The notes under the pieces were generated by a model. That model was given only the letters and a program-made list of their open reading frames with translations, did no database searches and was not told where the DNA came from. Source: Burkholderiales bacterium (GTDB taxonomy: Bacteria; Pseudomonadota; Gammaproteobacteria; Burkholderiales; Burkholderiaceae_C). Taken from it: a stretch of 34,748 nt of DNA. How positions within the stretch are numbered: the first letter of the stretch is position 1; every line of letters begins with the position of its first letter. The DNA is taken from NCBI GenBank assembly GCA_026932425.1, contig JAIXKN010000049.1:1-34748 (forward strand), read 5' to 3'. Positions 31,054-34,748 of the stretch are shown here, piece after piece. The position numbers and the translations under genes were made by a program.

Positions 31054-32772
31054 ATGCACTTCATCGCCTCGAACTTTGCCCCCGTGATGTTCGGGGGCCT
31101 GGTGTTCTTCCTGATCCTGGGTTTCCCGGTGGCTTTCAGCCTCGGGGCCTGCGGCCTGCTCTTCGGCGCCCTGGGTGTTGCGCTCGACGTGTTCCCCTCG
31201 TCCATCCTGATGGTGCTGCCCTTGCGGCTGGTCGGCATCATGAGCAACGAGACGCTGCTCGCGGTGCCCTTCTTCACGCTGATGGGCCTGATCCTCGAGC
31301 GCAGCGGCATGGCCGAGGACCTGCTCGAGACGGTCGGCCAGGTTTTCGGGCCGCTGCGCGGCGGCCTGGCGCTGGCAGTGGTGCTCGTCGGCGCGATGCT
31401 GGCGGCGACCACCGGCGTCGTCGCGGCCTCGGTGATCTCGATGGGCCTGATCTCGATGCCGATCATGCTGCGCTACGGCTATTCGCGCAGCCTGGCCAGC
31501 GGCGTCATCGCCGCCTCCGGGACGCTCGCCCAGATCATCCCGCCGTCGCTCGTGCTCATCGTTCTGGCCGACCAGATGGGCCGCAGCGTGGGCGACATGT
31601 ACAAGGGCGCCTTCATCCCCGGGTTTGCGCTGATGGGGCTCTACATCGCCTGGGTGTTCGTGCTCGCGATCCTGAAGCCCTCGAGCGTGCCCGCGCTGCC
31701 GCCGGAGGCGCGCACCTTCCGCGATGCCAAGGGGCACACGGGCTACGCCTCGCTGACGGTGCTCGCGCTGCTTTCGGGCGCGGTCGGCTACTACCTCGGC
31801 GCGCACATGGAGGCGGTGCACACCTGGTGGCTCGGCACGCCGGTGGATTCGGTGCCGACCGACGAACGCATCGTCGTCGCAATGTGCGGCGGTGTCTTTG
31901 TCGCCTGGCTGATCGCCGTCATCAACTCCTTCACCCGCCTCGGGCTGCTGTCGCAGCTCGCCGAGCGCGTGACTTTCGTGCTGATCCCGCCGCTGCTCCT
32001 GATCTTCCTGGTGCTGGGCACGATCTTCCTCGGCGTGGCCACGCCGACCGAAGGCGGCGCAATGGGAGCCATGGGCGCACTGATCATGGCCGTGCTGCGC
32101 CGGCGCCTGAGCTGGAACCTGCTGAAGCAGGCGCTGGCGACGACGACGAAACTCTCGTCCTTCGTCCTCTTCATCCTGATCGGCGCCACCGTCTTCAGCA
32201 TGGTGTTCCAGGCCGCCGACGGCCCGGTGTGGGTCGAGCACCTGCTGGCCAAGCTGCCGGGCGGACAACTGGGCTTCCTGATCTTCGTGAACGTCATGGT
32301 CTTTCTGCTGGCGTTCTTCCTCGACTTCTTCGAGCTCTCGTTCATCGTCGTGCCGGTACTGGCGCCGATTGCCGAGAAGATGGGCATCGACCTCGTCTGG
32401 TTCGGGGTGCTGCTGGCGGTCAACATGCAGACGTCGTTCATGCACCCGCCCTTCGGCTTCGCGCTCTTCTACCTTCGCTCGGTGGCGCCGGAGAAGCCAT
32501 ACGTCGACGCGGTGACCGGCAAGACGATGGAGCCGGTGACGACGATGCAGATCTACAAGGGCGCAATCCCCTTCCTCATCCTGCAGCTCACGATGGTCGC
32601 CATCCTGATCGCCTTCCCGGGACTGGTCACGAGCCACCTCGACCCGAAGTCCGGCGTCGACGCGGAAGCGGTAGGCACGCAGATCCTGCAGGACCTGGAG
32701 AACACGCCGGGCTTCGGGAGCGAAGAAGACGGCGCCGCCAACGACAAGAGCAGCGGCAATCCATTCGAGTAA
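31054..32772 (+). CDS. TRAP transporter large permease subunit (DctM type, long form)
   Basis: A 572-residue sodium-coupled permease of the DctM family. N-terminal blocks LGFPVAFSLGACGLLFG, ETLLAVPFFTLMGLILERSGMAEDLLE and GTLAQIIPPSLVLIVLADQMGRSVGDMYKGAFIPG, and the later GVATPTEGGAMGAMGAL, are characteristic. Ordinary DctM has about 425-450 residues. This one carries an insertion of about 85 residues near 215-300, including extra hydrophobic segments (ASLTVLALLSGAVGYYLGA and VVAMCGGVFVAWLIAVI), plus a longer C-terminus. Long forms of this kind are usual partners of TakP-type binding proteins that carry 2-oxo or 2-hydroxy monocarboxylates. A convergent TakP-like gene lies just downstream. Confidence 0.94.
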   Translation: MHFIASNFAPVMFGGLVFFLILGFPVAFSLGACGLLFGALGVALDVFPSSILMVLPLRLVGIMSNETLLAVPFFTLMGLILERSGMAEDLLETVGQVFGPLRGGLALAVVLVGAMLAATTGVVAASVISMGLISMPIMLRYGYSRSLASGVIAASGTLAQIIPPSLVLIVLADQMGRSVGDMYKGAFIPGFALMGLYIAWVFVLAILKPSSVPALPPEARTFRDAKGHTGYASLTVLALLSGAVGYYLGAHMEAVHTWWLGTPVDSVPTDERIVVAMCGGVFVAWLIAVINSFTRLGLLSQLAERVTFVLIPPLLLIFLVLGTIFLGVATPTEGGAMGAMGALIMAVLRRRLSWNLLKQALATTTKLSSFVLFILIGATVFSMVFQAADGPVWVEHLLAKLPGGQLGFLIFVNVMVFLLAFFLDFFELSFIVVPVLAPIAEKMGIDLVWFGVLLAVNMQTSFMHPPFGFALFYLRSVAPEKPYVDAVTGKTMEPVTTMQIYKGAIPFLILQLTMVAILIAFPGLVTSHLDPKSGVDAEAVGTQILQDLENTPGFGSEEDGAANDKSSGNPFE

Positions 32773-32811
32773 GGCGAACGCGACGCCTGCACCCGGGAAA
32801 ACCGGATGCCG

Positions 32812-32829
32812 CGCGCGCTGCGGCGCGCG
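32812..32829 (+). terminator. Short GC hairpin after the TRAP permease gene
   Basis: CGCGCGC (32812-32818) pairs with GCGCGCG (32823-32829) around a 4-base loop, 39 bases after the permease stop. No U-run follows. It may protect the 3' end or add to the stronger hairpin at 32895-32922. Confidence 0.4.
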
Positions 32830-32894
32830 TCCCGGGCGCCGCGTGCCTGCGTGAAAGGGAGAGGCGTCGGACGATCGGCGCCGAGCCATGAAGA

Positions 32895-32922
32895 AAGGGC
32901 CGTGGCTTGCGCCAGGGCCCTT
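32895..32922. terminator. Bidirectional terminator between TRAP permease and binding-protein genes
   Basis: AAGGGCC (32895-32901) pairs with GGCCCTT (32916-32922). Inside it TGGC (32903-32906) pairs with GCCA (32911-32914), with one G-G mismatch and a 4-base loop. T-rich sequence follows on both sides (CTGGTTTC on plus, CTTTCTTC-like on minus), so it can end both convergent transcripts. Confidence 0.75.
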
Positions 32923-32993
32923 CTGGTTTCCGGCAATCCCTGCGCCTGACCGGCGGCTGAGCGTGCAGCCAGCCGGTACGCAGGGGAAGCGGA

Positions 32994-34076
32994 TCAGATC
33001 TTGAGTCCCGCCATCGTCTGCGTGAACTGCAGCTCGGAGACGCGGTTCCAGAGGATCTGGTCGCGCTGGAAGGCGCGCATGTCGTCGAAGACGCGCTTGA
33101 AGACCTCGGATTTGGCGCGGTGCTCCTCGTACACCTCCTGCGCCGCCTTGAAGCCGGCCTGGACCACGCTCTTCGGGAAGGGCTTGAACTGGATGCCGCT
33201 GGCCACGATGCGCTTGAGCGCCGGCGGGTTCAGCGCCAGGTACTTGGTCGTGCCGTCGTTGTAGGCCTCGGCCGCGGCGGCGCGAACGATCGCCTGGTTC
33301 TCCGGCGAGAGCTTCGCGAAGGCCTTCTTGTTGATGAAGAACTCGAGCTCGGCGCCGCCTTCCCACCACGCGTTGTAGTAGTAGAACTTGGTCACCTTGT
33401 TGTAGCCGAGCCGTTCGTCGTCGTAGGGGCCGACGAACTCAGCGGCGTCCAGCGTGCCCTTCTCGAGCGCCTGGTAGACCTCGCCGCCCGGCATGTTCTG
33501 CGCCACGACACCGAGCTTGGCCATCGACTCGCCGAACACGCCGCCGCCCAGGCGCATCTTCAGACCCTTGAGATCCGCTGGCGACTTGATCTCCTTGCGG
33601 TACCAGCCGCCCATCTGCGTGCCGGTGTTGAGCGCGCTCAGGGTGAAGAAGTTGTACTTGTCGAACACCTCGTCGAGCAGCTTGCGGCCGTTGCCCTGCA
33701 GCTTCCACGCGAGATTCTGGTTCGCCGTCAGCCCGAAGGGCGCCGCGCAGCTCAGCGCGAACACCGGATCCTTGCCCGTGTAGTAGTAGGCGGCGGTCTC
33801 GCCCATCTCGATCGCGTCGTCGTTGAGCGCATCGACGATGCCGAAGGCCGGCACGAGCTCCCCGCCCGCGTGCACCGAGACCTCGAACTTGCCGCCCGAG
33901 AGCGCCTTCACGGTCTCCGAGAACTTCACCGCGCAGCCGTGCAGCGTCTCGAGCGCCTTCGGGAAGCTCGTGGCCAGGCGCCAGCGAACCGCCGCCTGTG
34001 CGTGCACCGCGGGCGCCGCGCCAGCGGCGAGGACGCCGGCGATGCCGGCATGCTTGATGAGAGAACGACGATCCAT
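32994..34076 (-). CDS. TRAP transporter substrate-binding protein (DctP family, TakP-like)
   Basis: A 360-residue periplasmic binding protein. The N-terminus MDRRSLIKHAG followed by a hydrophobic stretch ending VHA-Q is a twin-arginine signal. The mature protein matches the TakP branch of DctP proteins: GTQMGGWYRKEIKSPADLKGLKMRLGG, MPGGEVYQALEKGTLDAAEFVGPYDDE and YYYNAWWEGGAELEFFI. Characterised members bind 2-oxo acids such as pyruvate or 2-hydroxy acids such as lactate, with a metal ion, so a monocarboxylate ligand is likely. The ATG at 34074-34076 is preferred over the in-frame ATG at 34193 because it begins directly at the Tat motif and has an AAGGAA ribosome site. It is convergent with the TRAP membrane subunits. 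Confidence 0.95.
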   Translation of the reverse strand: MDRRSLIKHAGIAGVLAAGAAPAVHAQAAVRWRLATSFPKALETLHGCAVKFSETVKALSGGKFEVSVHAGGELVPAFGIVDALNDDAIEMGETAAYYYTGKDPVFALSCAAPFGLTANQNLAWKLQGNGRKLLDEVFDKYNFFTLSALNTGTQMGGWYRKEIKSPADLKGLKMRLGGGVFGESMAKLGVVAQNMPGGEVYQALEKGTLDAAEFVGPYDDERLGYNKVTKFYYYNAWWEGGAELEFFINKKAFAKLSPENQAIVRAAAAEAYNDGTTKYLALNPPALKRIVASGIQFKPFPKSVVQAGFKAAQEVYEEHRAKSEVFKRVFDDMRAFQRDQILWNRVSELQFTQTMAGLKI

Positions 34077-34123
34077 GAGCTCTGATTCCTTCGGGTGAGG
34101 ATGATGAAGAGGAAAAACGGCCC

Positions 34124-34165
34124 AGTGTAGTGAATCCCATGCTCGCTCGGCCATTGGGGATTCAC
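34124..34165 (-). promoter_or_regulatory. Candidate operator/promoter of the TRAP binding-protein gene
   Basis: A perfect 9-base inverted repeat, GTGAATCCC (34130-34138) and GGGATTCAC (34157-34165), has an 18-base spacer. Directly beside the inner arm, the minus strand reads TACACT (34124-34129), a plausible -10 about 48 bases upstream of the gene start, with no consensus -35. The dyad would thus span the -35 region, as expected for a regulator-dependent promoter. A hairpin at the end of the small upstream gene is the alternative reading. Confidence 0.4.
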
Positions 34166-34248
34166 AGAGGATTCCACAACGGGCGGAAGCCACGGGTCCG
34201 GCTGCGCCGCGGCCGACGCCTCGCCCTCCTCACCGGCAATGGCGAACC

Positions 34249-34458
34249 TCAGTCGCCTGCCGACGCCGCCCGCTGCGATCCGGCTTCCAGCGCCTTGCTC
34301 AGCTCATCAATGACCTGCTGCTGCGGCGTGTGCACCGTGCCGGCTTCCGTCCCGCTTGCCGGAACTGCCGGATGCAAGGCCTGCACTTGGGCGCGCGCAA
34401 GCTGGGCGATGACGAAGACGACGACAAGCAGCCCGGCCAGACCCAGCAGCACGCGCAT
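34249..34458 (-). CDS. Small single-helix membrane or exported protein, unknown function
   Basis: A 69-residue hypothetical protein. The first 25 residues (MRVLLGLAGLLVVVFVIAQLARAQ) are strongly hydrophobic, forming either one membrane helix or a signal peptide. The rest is hydrophilic with TPQQQVIDELSKALEAGSQRA, which could form a short helix. No family is recognised. The ATG at 34456-34458 has GGGAG about 8 bases upstream, which supports a real gene; a TTG directly before it would add one residue. It is upstream of the TRAP binding-protein gene on the same strand, 172 bases away, with the inverted repeat between them, so it is probably a separate unit. Confidence 0.6.
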   Translation of the reverse strand: MRVLLGLAGLLVVVFVIAQLARAQVQALHPAVPASGTEAGTVHTPQQQVIDELSKALEAGSQRAASAGD

Positions 34459-34748
34459 CAACTGACTCCCACTCGATCATCAACGGCTTCGGTAAGTCGT
34501 TGATCGGCTCGATGCAAGAGCCTCAGCACCCTCGCGCTTACCGTCAGAACTACCGTCATTTTGAGAGGCATCCCCGAGCGCAGCTTTCGCCATCGATCGG
34601 CATCTATCGAGAACAGTCGGCGCTTCCACAATACTCAGCTGTCGCCGTCTATCGAGATCTATCGCGACTTCGCACGCGATTCCTCTGGCGTGAGGCGACT
34701 CCTCGCTCGGTGCGAAGTGATCGAGGGGACGCAGGCATCAAAGGTCTT
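34459..34748. other. Lower-GC intergenic region with short repeats at window end
   Basis: About 290 bases with visibly lower GC than the rest. It holds a 7-base stem ATCAACG (34479-34485) and CGTTGAT (34498-34504), and three copies of a 10-base TCTATCG-type repeat. Open frames exist on both strands, one of them plus-strand from 34512 to the edge, but their codon use lacks the GC-rich third positions of neighbouring genes, so none is called. Confidence 0.45.
34603..34667 (+). repeat. Three TCTATCG(A/C)GA direct repeats
   Basis: TCTATCGAGA occurs at 34603-34612 and 34648-34657, and TCTATCGCGA follows immediately at 34658-34667. The last two form a tandem with a 10-base period, about one helical turn. 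They may be regulator sites for a gene beyond the window; no known binding protein is suggested. Confidence 0.5.

Noticed and set aside
32888-32995. A mini-frame starting ATGAAGAAAGGGCC
   Set aside because: It coincides exactly with the bidirectional terminator hairpin, which explains the sequence better than a peptide.
34512-34748. An open plus-strand frame beginning with ATG and running off the window edge
   Set aside because: No ribosome site, codon third positions are not GC-rich as in the neighbours, and the predicted peptide has no recognisable feature. A minus-strand frame of similar size is open over the same stretch.

Overview
The window looks like chromosomal DNA of a high-GC betaproteobacterium, most likely order Burkholderiales. 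The clues are a ccoI-ccoS-ccoN block, the gene order exbB-exbD-lpxK-Trm112-kdsB-adk followed by an HSD10-like dehydrogenase, a TakP-type TRAP system, and the very high GC, which leaves long open frames opposite nearly every gene. No phage, insertion sequence, CRISPR array, tRNA or rRNA was seen. This rests on gene content and synteny; a species cannot be named from it.

Layout. Bases 1-3246 (minus strand) hold the copper ATPase ccoI, the assembly factor ccoS and the 5' part of ccoN for cbb3 oxidase. Next come an exported DUF192 protein (+), Fe-superoxide dismutase sodB (-) and exonuclease VII large subunit xseA (-). A divergent spacer of about 400 bp with short direct repeats leads into a plus-strand housekeeping run (6365-11338): exbB, exbD, lpxK, a Trm112-like zinc protein, kdsB, adk and a short-chain dehydrogenase. 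lpxK/Trm112/kdsB are joined by 4-base start/stop overlaps. A convergent hairpin separates this run from a minus-strand TonB-dependent receptor.

Bases 14597-22772 (minus) form a tightly packed six-gene operon: tadA, ldcA, a very large membrane-anchored peptide-binding protein, two permeases and a fused double ATPase. The LD-carboxypeptidase ahead of a YejABEF-like peptide importer suggests uptake and trimming of cell-wall peptides. This is the most interesting proposal here.

Bases 22972-27866 (+) carry a ribose-type sugar ABC transporter (double ATPase, permease, binding protein) followed by a cytoplasmic LVIVD-repeat beta-propeller protein of unknown function. After that come inorganic pyrophosphatase, a PEP mutase/isocitrate lyase family enzyme and an AhpD-like protein. 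The last block is a TRAP transporter whose membrane subunits (+) and Tat-exported binding protein (-) are convergent across a shared bidirectional terminator. A conspicuous inverted repeat lies in the binding-protein promoter region. The window ends with a small one-helix membrane protein and a lower-GC non-coding stretch with TCTATCGAGA repeats.
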